DNA of 64,000 nt from Oceanospirillaceae bacterium (GTDB taxonomy: Bacteria > Pseudomonadota > Gammaproteobacteria > Pseudomonadales > Balneatricaceae), in the NCBI GenBank assembly GCA_013215445.1, contig JABSRA010000006.1, positions 155,946 through 219,945 on the forward strand, read 5' to 3'. Under the pieces are notes generated by a model. That model was not told where the DNA came from, ran no database searches, and saw only the letters and a list, made by a program, of their open reading frames with translations. Within the stretch, counting starts at the first letter, position 1; every line of letters begins with the position of its first letter. Positions 49,514 to 58,236 of this stretch are shown piece by piece. The translations under genes and the position numbers were made by a program.

Positions 49514-50868
49514 TTGGGTTGTTTAGAGCGTCCTAAATTTAACGACTGTTGAAGTTGGGGCGCTGTCAATTAGACAGGATGAGTCAGGAAATTAGCAAGA
49601 TAAGATCCAGATCAACAGTCTTTAACTTTAACTCGCTGTGCCAGCTTAGCGGCGGCGAGCTCATATCATCAAACACAGTTTATGGTTTCTGAATCGAGAT
49701 CAACTCTTGGCGGCTGGGGTTTTCATTACCTTTCCCCATGCCGTCCTTTTTCTCTATTCAAGCTATCTCCCGTTTCCCGTCCTGTTCATCAATGTCACAG
49801 TTTAGCCATCGTCATTAAGAATTTATCTATACCGATGAGCATAGTTTAGTGTCAATATTTTCTTAAGCTGCAGTCTCTTGGAATAAAAATAGCCCAGTGC
49901 TATCAATAACTAATGAAGCAGAGATCCCTCCCCTACAGGGCGCTTTGGACCTATTCGCTGCTTCCATAGTTATACGGAGTGACCAGTGACATAATGGTGA
50001 TGCTGAATGTTTAGAATAATTATTTTTAGTGGTGAATAGTATTAGTGCAGAAAGTGGATAGCAGTAAACCAAATTATTGACAGACTCATATCTCTAGATA
50101 CAAGCTCGGTTGTCTCCGATTCAGCACCTTCATTACACTCCGTTATTCTTGATGGGCGTTTCTGCCAGTCCTTCCCACTCAGTGGGTCTCTATATCTCAC
50201 CGGCGCGCACAGCGAAACTGATCTCAGAAAAATGTTTGTCATTTCTCAGAGTGTTATGTTGATCTTTCTCTGGGCTTTTATTCTAGCGCCGACATCTAAA
50301 ACGGATACCTCAGGGGTGTTTTCCATCATCTTTAAGCGTTGGCTAATACAACTAACAGCGACACCAGAGAGCTTCATGCCTTTTAATATTTTCAATAACT
50401 GGTTAGTTTAGCAATGTGATCACCCGCCGCTTATCAATCGGCTAACGGCACTACGTCTGATCAACAGGGGAGAGATAATCGGGGTGGGAGAGGATATTCA
50501 GGGGTGCTTGGTACAGGGGCATCTAGCGAAAATTTTTCAGTACAATAGGGCGAAGAGGTAGCGTATATCCTGCACATAGGCCTGCTACCGACAAAGTTAT
50601 CATGCTGAATGCATTAGCAAGGGCCTTCCATATCAAGCCCTGTGCGCCCCTTTAAAGCCAATCGATTGACTGGGTAAAATCAACCAATAACGGTGTTTTC
50701 TGTTCAGGGCACTCCGCTTGTATGACAATGGTGTCGTCTATGCCCTGGGCATCTCAGCCGGAAGCAGCGGCAGTGGCATCTTTTTGCACATGCAGCATAG
50801 CCCGCGCGGTCAACTCTGCAAAAGTGTGACCGCGTCTAGGGTGTAAGATTTGGCACCGCCACTCATCA
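49514..50868. other. Long gap with gene debris
   Basis: About 1.35 kb with no intact gene. The minus strand at 50640-50868 reads as broken protein just downstream of the FAH gene (HTFAELTARAMLHVQKDA, stop, then DDTIVIQAECPEQKTPLLVD). The minus strand around 50150-50240 has an H-NS-tail-like VRYRDPLSGKDWQKR. I cannot reconstruct any gene. Confidence 0.4.
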
Positions 50869-51711
50869 TTACTCCGCGGTCACTTGTTGCTTTTGTGTGC
50901 CTAAGCCATCAATACCCAGTTCAATAACATCGCCTGCTTTAAGCCAACACTGTGGATTCATACCCATGCCGACACCCGGTGGAGTACCGGTTGAAATAAT
51001 ATCGCCAGGCTGTAGAGACATAAATTGAGACAGGTAGGAGATTATGTGCGCAACGCCATAAACCATGGTCTTGGTAGAGCCGTTTTGCATGGTTTCGCCA
51101 TTGACCTTTAGCCACATATTTAAATTGGCAGGATCGCTGATTTCATCTGTCGTCACTAGCCAAGGTCCCGTTGGGCCAAAAGTGTCACAGCTCTTTCCCT
51201 TGGTCCACTGCCCTTGACGCTCGGTTTGAAAGGCTCTTTCAGACAAGTCATTAATCACACAGTAGCCAGCGACGTAGTCAAGAGCATCTGCCTCGTCGAT
51301 GTACTTAGCTTTTTTGCCAATCACGACGCCTAGCTCAACCTCCCAGTCACTCTTTTGCGAGCCCCTAGGAATTATTACATCATCATTTGGACCAATAATG
51401 GCCGACGTTGCCTTCATGAAAATGACCGGTTCAGAGGGAACCTGCATGCCTGTCTCTTCGGCGTGATCTGAATAGTTAAGACCGATGCAAATAAACTTAC
51501 CAGTACCTGCCACACAAGGGCCCAGTCTCGGATCTCCCGAAACTTGGGGAAGGCTGGTTGGGTCAATTGCTGCAATGCGCTGCAGCGATGCCGGGGATAT
51601 ATCAGCTGCGCTGATGTCAGTGACATGTGCGGATAAATCTCTAAGTGTTCCATTGGCATCAATCAGCCCTGGCTTTTCAGAACCTGCAACACCATATCGT
51701 ACTAATTTCAT
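50869..51711 (-). CDS. Fumarylacetoacetate hydrolase family protein, probable 2,4-diketo-3-deoxy acid hydrolase
   Basis: 280 residues. The FAH catalytic core starts near residue 73: CIGLNYSDHAEE, PVIFMKATSAIIGPNDDVIIP, the metal-binding acidic pair in DWEVELGVVIG, and GDIISTGTPPGVGMG. The length and N-terminal lobe resemble 2,4-diketo-3-deoxy-L-fuconate/rhamnonate hydrolases, which split the diketo acid into pyruvate and a C3 acid. The SDR gene 19 bases upstream would supply the diketo acid. AAGGAAAC precedes the ATG. The specific substrate is inference. Confidence 0.85.
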   Translation of the reverse strand: MKLVRYGVAGSEKPGLIDANGTLRDLSAHVTDISAADISPASLQRIAAIDPTSLPQVSGDPRLGPCVAGTGKFICIGLNYSDHAEETGMQVPSEPVIFMKATSAIIGPNDDVIIPRGSQKSDWEVELGVVIGKKAKYIDEADALDYVAGYCVINDLSERAFQTERQGQWTKGKSCDTFGPTGPWLVTTDEISDPANLNMWLKVNGETMQNGSTKTMVYGVAHIISYLSQFMSLQPGDIISTGTPPGVGMGMNPQCWLKAGDVIELGIDGLGTQKQQVTAE

Positions 51712-51730
51712 TTAATTGTTTCCTTATTGC

Positions 51731-52477
51731 TTAGTAAGTAGCTCGGCCGCCAGACAAATCAAAAACGGATGCGGTAGTAAAGCTATTTTCCGCAGAGACT
51801 AACCAGGCTACCATATTGGCTGCTTCATCGACTTCGAGGAATCTGCCGCGTGGTATTTTGCCGAGCATATAGTCAATGTGCTCTTGCTTCATTTGATCGA
51901 AAATAGGGGTGCGAGCCGCCGCTGGGGTAATGCAGTTAACCGCGATATCGAAGTTGGCTAGCTCTTTACCGAGGGACTTGGTCAAACCAATGACCGCTGC
52001 TTTTGAAGCCGAGTATGCAGATGCGTTGGGGTTGCCCTCTTTGCCTGCCACTGATGCGACGTTGACTATGCGACCATAGTTGTTCTTTTTCATCGCTGGA
52101 ACTACCGCTCGATTAACATAAAAAGTGCCATTTAAGTTAATGTCGATAATTTTTCGCCACTCATCTATTGGGTACTCATCTAATGGCTGATTGGGACCGG
52201 AGATGCCAGCGGAATTGATCAGGATTGAAGCATCTCCACAGAGCTCTTGTGTTTGTCGGTAAGCATTTGCAACTGAGTCAGGATCACTGATATCTACCTG
52301 CACCGCTCCAACACCTTCACCAAGTGCTGCTTTGGTCTTAGTTAGTTGCTCTTGATTGATGTCCCAGATACAGACTTTCGCCCCGGACTGTAATAGGCGC
52401 TTGGTAAAAGCTAAACCCAAGCCCTGTGCTCCGCCGGTGATAATTGCTATTTGTCCATTGAGGTCAATATTGTTCAT
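51731..52477 (-). CDS. SDR dehydrogenase, probable 2-keto-3-deoxy-L-fuconate/rhamnonate 4-dehydrogenase
   Basis: 248 residues, classical SDR: cofactor TGGAQGLG at about 15-22, an acidic residue in CIWDINQ favouring NAD, NSAG, catalytic serine in NVASVAG, and YSASKAAV with the catalytic Tyr and Lys. It resembles the dehydrogenase that oxidises 2-keto-3-deoxy acids to 2,4-diketo acids in the non-phosphorylated fucose/rhamnose route, and is followed by the FAH hydrolase. GGAGAG ribosome binding site; divergent from the GntR gene. Confidence 0.88.
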   Translation of the reverse strand: MNNIDLNGQIAIITGGAQGLGLAFTKRLLQSGAKVCIWDINQEQLTKTKAALGEGVGAVQVDISDPDSVANAYRQTQELCGDASILINSAGISGPNQPLDEYPIDEWRKIIDINLNGTFYVNRAVVPAMKKNNYGRIVNVASVAGKEGNPNASAYSASKAAVIGLTKSLGKELANFDIAVNCITPAAARTPIFDQMKQEHIDYMLGKIPRGRFLEVDEAANMVAWLVSAENSFTTASVFDLSGGRATY

Positions 52478-52564
52478 GATTCTCTCCGTTTGTTGACTAA
52501 ATCATCAACCCATATTCCCTATGAACTTGTCGATGGATAAAGTTTAATTGTATTCTTGTGAAGT

Positions 52565-52578
52565 ACTAGTATAATAGT
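52565..52578 (+). promoter_or_regulatory. GntR operator candidate in the SDR/GntR divergent gap
   Basis: ACTAGTATAATAGT, a near-perfect 14-base dyad (ACTA...TAGT) between the divergent SDR and GntR genes. Related copies lie upstream of dctP and of the UxaA-type gene. Confidence 0.65.
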
Positions 52579-52688
52579 TGCATTAAAGATGAGTTGTCAA
52601 CATGGATGGTCTTTAAATATTTTTTTTATCCTCTATGATGTAGGCATACGCAAAGCGCGATACGGCGCGATTATCAGCAGGCAGGAAA

Positions 52689-53423
52689 ATGGCACTAAAA
52701 TCAGCATCAATAAGCGAAAATCTGGCATTAATAGAACTTCTCGAACAAGTTTCCCTGGATAGAAGTGTTCCGTTGCGAGCGCAAGTTTATGAATTTATGC
52801 GACGGGCAATTATTACTGGAAAACTAAGTTCAGGGGCGCATATTAATGAGGTCGAAATTGCGGCCAAGCTTGGTATTTCAAGGACCCCGATTCGCGAAGC
52901 GGTGAAGAAATTAAGCGATGAAGGCCTAGTCAAAGTACTAGTGCAAAACGGGACCTTTGTCTCAGAAATCAATCGTGAGCAAGTTGAAGAGGCCTATGTT
53001 ATTCGCATTGCCCTTGAGCTAGCCTCAGTAGAGCGGGCCGCAATAAAAATAGATTCAAAGCAGATTGAAGACCTTGAAGATATTCTGATGGCTCATGAAG
53101 TGGCACTTAATCGCAAGCGCTTTGACCAAGCTATTGCCTATGATGATAAGTTTCACAAATATTTATCAGAAATCAATTCGTTCCCCAATTTATGGAAAGC
53201 AGTCGATATCTCTAAAGCGCAGATGGATCGCTGTCGTATTGGTGCGCTACCTTCTCCAGGGGCTGGGCAGCAAACCATTGACGATCACAAGGCGGTCCTA
53301 GAGGCCCTTAAGCAAGGTGATGCTAGCGCTGCTAAAACGGCAATGACTGTACACTTGGATCGATCATTTGATAATACTATGTCTTACCTCAATGATTTAG
53401 AGAATCAGCAATCGTTAGATTAA
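52689..53423 (+). CDS. GntR family regulator (FadR/FCD type)
   Basis: 244 residues. Winged helix-turn-helix at about 20-88 (LRAQVYEFMRRAIITGKLSSGAHINEVEIAAKLGISRTPIREAVKKL). The all-helical FCD effector domain at about 95-225 has metal-binding-type residues (Asp and His in AYDDKFHKYL, later HKAVLEALKQGDASAAKTAMTVHLDRS). FCD regulators of this context bind sugar acids and repress their catabolic genes. Divergent from the SDR-FAH operon across 211 bases that hold an operator-like dyad. Confidence 0.92.
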   Translation: MALKSASISENLALIELLEQVSLDRSVPLRAQVYEFMRRAIITGKLSSGAHINEVEIAAKLGISRTPIREAVKKLSDEGLVKVLVQNGTFVSEINREQVEEAYVIRIALELASVERAAIKIDSKQIEDLEDILMAHEVALNRKRFDQAIAYDDKFHKYLSEINSFPNLWKAVDISKAQMDRCRIGALPSPGAGQQTIDDHKAVLEALKQGDASAAKTAMTVHLDRSFDNTMSYLNDLENQQSLD

Positions 53424-53458
53424 TTTATCGATTATCGCTGAAGAAAATACCTGACTCC

Positions 53459-53741
53459 ATGAGAACTGCTCTCAATGGTATTTTACTACCTATCTTTGGC
53501 CTTGGCAGTGCTTCTTTTGCTGGGCTTTATATACTCTGTCCAGTTGAGAATATATTAGTGACACTAGATGCCGCTTGGGAGCGCGGAGTGCTAAATTTTG
53601 CTGTGGCCTCCTATGGATAGGTTAGGTAGAGCAGTGCATCTGATAGGGCATCATATAAGAGCACAATTGAGCGATGTAAGTGCCAGTATTATGAGCTCTA
53701 TGGTAGGTCGTTTAATGGGCAGCGGCATCCGCTGTATCTAA
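53459..53741 (+). pseudogene. Aldo/keto reductase (L-fucose dehydrogenase-like) remnant
   Basis: The ATG at 53459 opens 53 codons to a TAG at 53618, reading LPIFGLGSASFAGLY and VTLDAAWERGVLNFAVASYG. This is the N-terminus of D-threo-aldose 1-dehydrogenase/L-fucose dehydrogenase type aldo/keto reductases (LGLGxAxxxxLY ... TLDAAWxxGxxxFDxAPxYG). The homology continues in another frame from about 53621 (LGRAVHLIGHHIRAQLSD ... SSMVGRLMGSG) to a TAA at 53739. The remaining two thirds are missing. Frameshift plus truncation make it non-functional. Confidence 0.7.
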
Positions 53742-53903
53742 AAACTTGTCCAAGTTAGTCGCCTCAATCTATGTTTATCCACCCTCCTTTAGCTATTAAA
53801 TACTAGAGCTGCCAACAATCTTGCAGCAGAGAATTGACATTTTTTTAAATCAGGCCTTTTTTCGACTGTTGGTCAATCAGGCTAGTTGTCGTTTGCCCGC
53901 TGA

Positions 53904-54800
53904 TTATTTACCAATATTACTATCGGCATTGTTGCGTGCGACTGCGTGAACCACCAGTCTTTGATCTCTCCATTCACGGCGCTGGTCCAATGTATCTCTA
54001 GGTAATGACTCTTCGAGCTGCGCTAACAGGCCATTGTCCAGAGCCTGTTGCTGCGATTGGTAGCCACCTAATCTGGCATACATAGCGCCGTATCGAGTCA
54101 CATAGTCGGCAATTCCATCTGGCGCATTTAAATCGATGCTCTCAAACGGACCCATAAAACTCCATCGAGGCGCTAGGCCCTGAACCATTGCATTGTCAAT
54201 ATCAACAGCGCTAACAGCCACTAGGCGAAAGACCTCATGAAGCACAGCGGCTTGCAATCGATTGACCACAAAGCCATGCAATTCTTCTTTTAGTTCGACC
54301 ACGGCCATGCCGGTCTTTTCCACGAGCTTGCGGGCTTGCTTGATTACCTTTTTATCCGTCCATGGCGCTGGGACCAGCTCAACAAGGTCGTGCAAGTGAG
54401 GTGGATTAATCGGGTGGGAAACGAGGCAACGTCCGCGGTTAACGATCTCTTTGGTGAAATCGGTAGACGCGATTGATGACGTGGAGCTGGCTAAAATAGC
54501 CTCTCGCGGAGCCAGTTCAGCTATTTGTTCTAAAGCAGATTTTTTGATCTCCAGAATTTCAGGCACACACTCTTGAACATAATCAACATCGTAAAGTGCT
54601 TCTTCCAGTGTATTTACCGCACTGATCAAAGACAGTACTTCAGCTGCTGGTCTATTTTTAAGTAGCCCGGCTTGCTCAAAATCTTGCAGTAATGTGCCGA
54701 TCACCCAACAGCTTACTCAGCAGAATTTGGCTGTTGATCAAATAATCTCACTTCATAGCCAGCGCGGCCAAAAATCACTGCCAATAATTGCTGCTTTCAT
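53904..54800 (-). pseudogene. 3-hydroxyacyl-CoA dehydrogenase-like (lambda-crystallin/L-gulonate dehydrogenase type), damaged N-terminus
   Basis: From residue 10 or so of the 266-codon frame (54704 down) the protein is a good match to the lambda-crystallin-type 3-hydroxyacyl-CoA dehydrogenase family: YVQECVPEILEIKKSALEQI, SSTSSIASTDFT, VSHPINPPHLHDLVELVPAPWT, VNRLQAAVLHEVFRLV, and RWSFMGPFESIDLNAPDGI. The ATG that starts the family (54800; MKAAIIGS) runs into a stop after 15 codons. The continuation GRAGYEVRLFDQQ is in another frame, then stops, then the original frame resumes. The nucleotide-binding GxGxxG is lost, so the enzyme should not work. Confidence 0.75.
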
Positions 54801-54814
54801 CTTCTATTTCCCCT

Positions 54815-55585
54815 TTAAAGATATTCGATGTTCGCACACAGGCTCAATGATTGACCTGAAATATTTTTCCCTGCGGGCGAACACAGGTATAGACACATCT
54901 GAGCAATTTCTTCTTCAGACACGGTTGATCCTAATGAGGCCTTGCTCAATAGTTCTGCGCGCATTTCTGGGTAGGTTTTCCCCAGTTGCTCTGCCCTAGC
55001 TTTAGTGGTGTTAATCCAGCGCTCGCTCTCGATAAAACCGGGAAGGATTGAATTTACCCTAACACCCGCAGGGCCGAGTTCTTTAGCGAGAGACTCAGTA
55101 ATGCCTTTGAGGGCAAACTTTGATGCACAATACGCAGAGCGCATGACATAACCAATACGCCCCGCCACTGAAGAGATATTGATTATTGATCCGCGGCTCT
55201 CTTTTAAATGAACTGCCGCATGATGAATACCGTAAAAGACACCATTGACATTGATGTCCATGGTCTTTCTCCATTCCTCTGGAGTGCAGTCTTCGACGCT
55301 GGCAGTAGGGCCGGCAATACCGGCGTTATTGACCAGTACATCAATACCGGCCATTTCACGGGCGGCATTTTCAACCAAACTAGCGACATTTTGGTCATCG
55401 CTGATGTCACAGCGACTGCCATTCCAGGAGGGGTGATCACTCAAACATTTTTCGAGTTTTTCCACGTTAGTGCCGCAGATATAAATTTGCGCTGAGGAAG
55501 CTGCAAAGGCTTCGGCAATTTTTAAGCCGATACCTGACGCTCCTCCGGTTATTAATACCCGCAGTGGCGAATTTGAATTATTCAT
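54815..55585 (-). CDS. SDR family oxidoreductase
   Basis: 256 residues from the ATG at 55585 (a TTG one codon earlier is also open). Classical SDR: TGGASGIG at about 14-21, NNAGIAGP, NISSVAG with catalytic Ser, and YCASKFAL with Tyr and Lys. The active site is intact. It lies between the UxaA-type dehydratase and the damaged dehydrogenase on the same strand, so it is probably part of the same sugar-acid route, perhaps oxidising a sugar or a keto acid; the substrate is unknown. Confidence 0.85.
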   Translation of the reverse strand: MNNSNSPLRVLITGGASGIGLKIAEAFAASSAQIYICGTNVEKLEKCLSDHPSWNGSRCDISDDQNVASLVENAAREMAGIDVLVNNAGIAGPTASVEDCTPEEWRKTMDINVNGVFYGIHHAAVHLKESRGSIINISSVAGRIGYVMRSAYCASKFALKGITESLAKELGPAGVRVNSILPGFIESERWINTTKARAEQLGKTYPEMRAELLSKASLGSTVSEEEIAQMCLYLCSPAGKNISGQSLSLCANIEYL

Positions 55586-55770
55586 CAAATTTGTCCTGTC
55601 ATTATTTGATTGTTATTAGCGTCTCATCAAGCTATGCCCGGTGGTTATTGGGGGCCGCCTTTTTGAAATGATCCATAATTCCCTTGTCGAAAATACTATG
55701 TATGTTTAGCGAGTTCTCAGCGATTGAGTAAAAAAATGAAAAGAATCACTCAATACCGAGCTTGTGTGAC

Positions 55771-57282
55771 TTACATAGTGGCGCCCAGTGACCAGGGAAC
55801 AAACTCGCTATCGCCATAATCAAGCGCTTCAGATTTGGTCTCTGCTCCTGAGGCTATATCCAGTATCAATTGGAAAATTTCAGCGCCTTTTTCCTCTAGG
55901 CTGACTCCCTCGAGAATATCACCGCAGTTGATGTCCATATCCTCTTCCATTCTTTCAAACATATGCGAATTAGAGGCAAGCTTGATACAGGGAGTGGGTT
56001 TACAGCCAAAGGCTGATCCGCGTCCGGTGGTAAAGCATAAAATATTGGCGCCTCCGGCAATTTGACCCGTTGCAGAAACAGGGTCGTAACCCGGGGTGTC
56101 CATGAAGACAAAGCCCTTTTCTGTGACTGTTTCAGCATAATTATAGACATCGCGTAGGGGAGTAGATCCGCCCTTGGCGACAGAGCCTAGCGATTTTTCC
56201 AAGATGGTGGTCAGGCCGCCTATTTTATTCCCAGGCGATGGATTATTATTCATCTCCATGTTGTGCATGGCGGTGTACTTTTCCCACCAGGTAATCAGTG
56301 AGGCTATCTTCTCACCGACTTCGGGGCTTGCTGCGCGGTTGATCAACAGATGCTCAGCGCCATAAATTTCGGGTGTTTCGGATAAAATGGCGGTGCCACC
56401 TGCGGCTACCAACATATCCACAGCCACTCCTAAAGCAGGATTTGCGGTAATACCAGAATAACCATCGGAACCGCCACATTGTAGACCTAAGATCAACTCA
56501 GATGCCGGTGCATCGCTTCTCTGAGTGGCATTAACTTCATCGAGCATTGCCTCTATCGCTGCAACACCTGCTGCAACGGCTTTGCGAGTGCCGCCAGCGT
56601 TTTGAATCGTCAGTGATTTGAAGGTGGTGTTCTCAGTAATGCCATAATGTTTCATCCACACGGGGATCTGAAAAGCTTCACAGCCTAGGCCGACCATTAA
56701 TACGCCACCCACGTTTGCGTTACTGGCGTAGCCCCATTGCGTGCGTTTTAATACGTCGTATGCCTCGCCTGTAACACCAATGCCGCATCCCGTACCATGA
56801 ACCAAGGGAATCACGCCGTCGACATTGGGGTATTTATCTAGAATGCCCGATGAATTGATTTTTTGTGCGATAAATCTAACCGCTGTAGCTGAGCAGTTTA
56901 CAGAAGACAGAATAGCAATATAGTTGCGGGTGCCAAACTTACCGTTGGCACGCTTGTAGCCTTGAAAAACAGGCTTTATTTGAGTTTTACTGCTCGGCGC
57001 TGTCTTTGTTTTATAACTTTCAGCGCTCGTGCGCTCAAAGGCCTCTACATAGACATTATGCTCATGAACCCACATTCCCGGTGAGATAAGTTCTTTAGCA
57101 AAGCCAATTATCTGGCCATATTTAATGATTTCCGCACCTTTTTTTATCGCGGTATTGGCCATTTTATGGCCTTGCATAATGCGCTCTTGTGCGGTGATTT
57201 TGTCAATTACATCTCCTTGCTTAAAAGCGTCAATAGCGAGAATGATGTTGTCGGCTGGAGTCAGTTGAATGAAGCGAGGCAT
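55771..57282 (-). CDS. UxaA family altronate/galactarate-type dehydratase
   Basis: 503 residues, full length. The N-terminal SAF-like domain (about 1-80: TPADNIILAIDAFKQGDVI ... EIIKYGQIIGFAKELISPG then WVHEHN) is joined to the large UxaA catalytic domain (GYKRANGKFGTRNYIAILSS, VHGTGCGIGVTG, GLGCEAFQIP, LQCGGSDGYSGITANPALG). Relatives dehydrate altronate, galactarate or L-fuconate to 2-keto-3-deoxy acids with iron. The FAH and SDR neighbours favour a fuconate-like acid. An operator-like dyad lies 38 bases upstream. Confidence 0.9.
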   Translation of the reverse strand: MPRFIQLTPADNIILAIDAFKQGDVIDKITAQERIMQGHKMANTAIKKGAEIIKYGQIIGFAKELISPGMWVHEHNVYVEAFERTSAESYKTKTAPSSKTQIKPVFQGYKRANGKFGTRNYIAILSSVNCSATAVRFIAQKINSSGILDKYPNVDGVIPLVHGTGCGIGVTGEAYDVLKRTQWGYASNANVGGVLMVGLGCEAFQIPVWMKHYGITENTTFKSLTIQNAGGTRKAVAAGVAAIEAMLDEVNATQRSDAPASELILGLQCGGSDGYSGITANPALGVAVDMLVAAGGTAILSETPEIYGAEHLLINRAASPEVGEKIASLITWWEKYTAMHNMEMNNNPSPGNKIGGLTTILEKSLGSVAKGGSTPLRDVYNYAETVTEKGFVFMDTPGYDPVSATGQIAGGANILCFTTGRGSAFGCKPTPCIKLASNSHMFERMEEDMDINCGDILEGVSLEEKGAEIFQLILDIASGAETKSEALDYGDSEFVPWSLGATM

Positions 57283-57695
57283 GATTTATATTTTCCATTT
57301 TATTTATAATAATAAAGATACTAGTATATTAGTATAATAATTTCAAGATAATCGGATTCAGACTCGTAGTATCTACTGTTGATTTAACTTGGAGGTTTGA
57401 TTCAATACGTCGCAGTGGATTGTCGATTTAGTGAGCCTTTAGGCCAACTATGGAATTATCATCAAGGAATGAAACTAATTATTTTAAGCTGTTAGCAGAG
57501 TAAAAAGTTGTTGATTTATAATCAGTGACGACCGTTTTTTCTTCAAGTTTGCAGAGCGTTTCAGGCAGATTTGGATGTTTATCTTTTCTCTACAATACCG
57601 AGTATTTTGCGAAATATCGTTGTGTGGCAGTAGGCAGCTGAACAGTAAAAAAGTATGTAAAGAGCAATCAAAGAGGCAGTGAGCCTATAAATAAA
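57283..57695. other. Intergenic region between the dehydratase and the tRNA-like array
   Basis: About 410 bases without a gene on either strand. The operator-like dyad (57320-57333) lies at its left end. I see no further RNA gene or repeat before the first degenerate tRNA copy. Confidence 0.4.
57320..57333 (-). promoter_or_regulatory. GntR operator candidate upstream of the UxaA-type gene
   Basis: ACTAGTATATTAGT, differing in one base from the copy at 52565-52578, 38 bases before the dehydratase start codon. It is embedded in AT-rich sequence where a promoter would sit. Confidence 0.6.
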
Positions 57696-57777
57696 GGCCG
57701 GGATCGGAATTGAATCGGCAGCTGCCTATGACGATCCCGGTCGGGATATTTTAAGTTCACTGCTGCGTCTACAAATT
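57696..57777 (-). pseudogene. Degenerate tRNA-Leu copy (distal)
   Basis: Plus-strand GGCCGGGATCGGAATTGAAT (57696 on) and GTCGGGATATTTTAAGTTCA (57740 on) parallel the T arm, variable arm and anticodon region of the intact tRNA-Leu at 58445-58531, with many substitutions and a short insertion. The 5' acceptor strand is absent. Not expected to make a tRNA. Confidence 0.6.
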
Positions 57778-57833
57778 GGTTCTTTTGGAATTGTAGAGAT
57801 GAGTAAATAGCGAAGGGTTTTTTCTTTAAGTAA

Positions 57834-57861
57834 AATAGGGGTATAGGGGTATAGGGGTATA
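57834..57861. repeat. Short 8-bp tandem repeat
   Basis: The unit TATAGGGG occurs three times in a row with a partial fourth (AATAGGGGTATAGGGG... at about 57834-57861), followed by a GAAGTTT duplication. Such tracts vary in copy number by slippage. Confidence 0.7.
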
Positions 57862-57902
57862 TGAAGTTTGAAGTTTGAAATGTGACTGGAGTTGAAACCT
57901 AT

Positions 57903-58041
57903 CGATATTTTGGCCTGTGGCCATAAATCTATCGGCCCATATTTTCAGCTGTGGCTGAAAAATGGTTAGCCTTTCGATATTTTGGCCTGTGGCCATAAAT
58001 CTTTCGGCTCATATTTTCAGCTGAGACTGAAAAATGATTGC
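57903..58041. repeat. 72-bp hairpin repeat, two tandem units
   Basis: Units start at 57903 and 57975 (72-base period, second slightly truncated). Each unit holds two hairpins: GGCC-TGT-GGCC and TTTTCAGC-TGTG-GCTGAAAA (second unit TTTTCAG-CTGAGA-CTGAAAA). Confidence 0.85.
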
Positions 58042-58042
58042 T

Positions 58043-58115
58043 GCCCGGGGCCGGACTTGAACCGGCACAGTCTTGCGATCGGGAGGTTTTAAGTCCACTG
58101 CTGCGTCCACCAATT
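58043..58115 (-). pseudogene. Degenerate tRNA-Leu copy (proximal)
   Basis: It matches the intact tRNA-Leu well through the 3' acceptor strand, T arm (CCGGACTTGAACCGGCA on the plus strand), variable arm (CTTGCGATCGGGAGG) and anticodon loop (TTTTAAG), then the D-arm side CGTCCACCAATT. The anticodon stem no longer pairs, the 5' acceptor strand is replaced by unrelated sequence, and the encoded CCA is missing. A tRNA fragment, not a working gene. Confidence 0.75.
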
Positions 58116-58236
58116 AATTCTTTTGGAATTGCGGAGACGAGTAAATAGCGAAGGGTTTTGTTCTTCAGGTGAAGATATAAGTATAGGAGTGTTTTTCTAG
58201 AGTTGCTTGTGAAGTGTTACTTAGCTTGATGCCTTT

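Larger units (their letters stand above)
57753..58172. repeat. Shared 75-base block, two copies next to the tRNA remnants
   Basis: The block at 57753-57827 (AAGTTCACTGCTGCGTC ... GAGTAAATAGCGAAGGGTTT) recurs at 58091-58165 with about ten substitutions, directly attached to each degenerate tRNA copy. Both contain a CAATTxxTTCTTTTGGAATTG dyad. The interval also includes the other repeat elements listed separately. Confidence 0.7.

Noticed and set aside
49863..50242. Minus frames with LVIDSTGL (IS5 transposase-like) and VRYRDPLSGKDWQKR (H-NS-tail-like)
   Set aside because: The matches are only 8-15 residues with no surrounding support; recorded as possible debris only.
58043..58115. Second functional tRNA-Leu gene
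   Set aside because: The 5' acceptor strand is missing and the anticodon stem does not pair.
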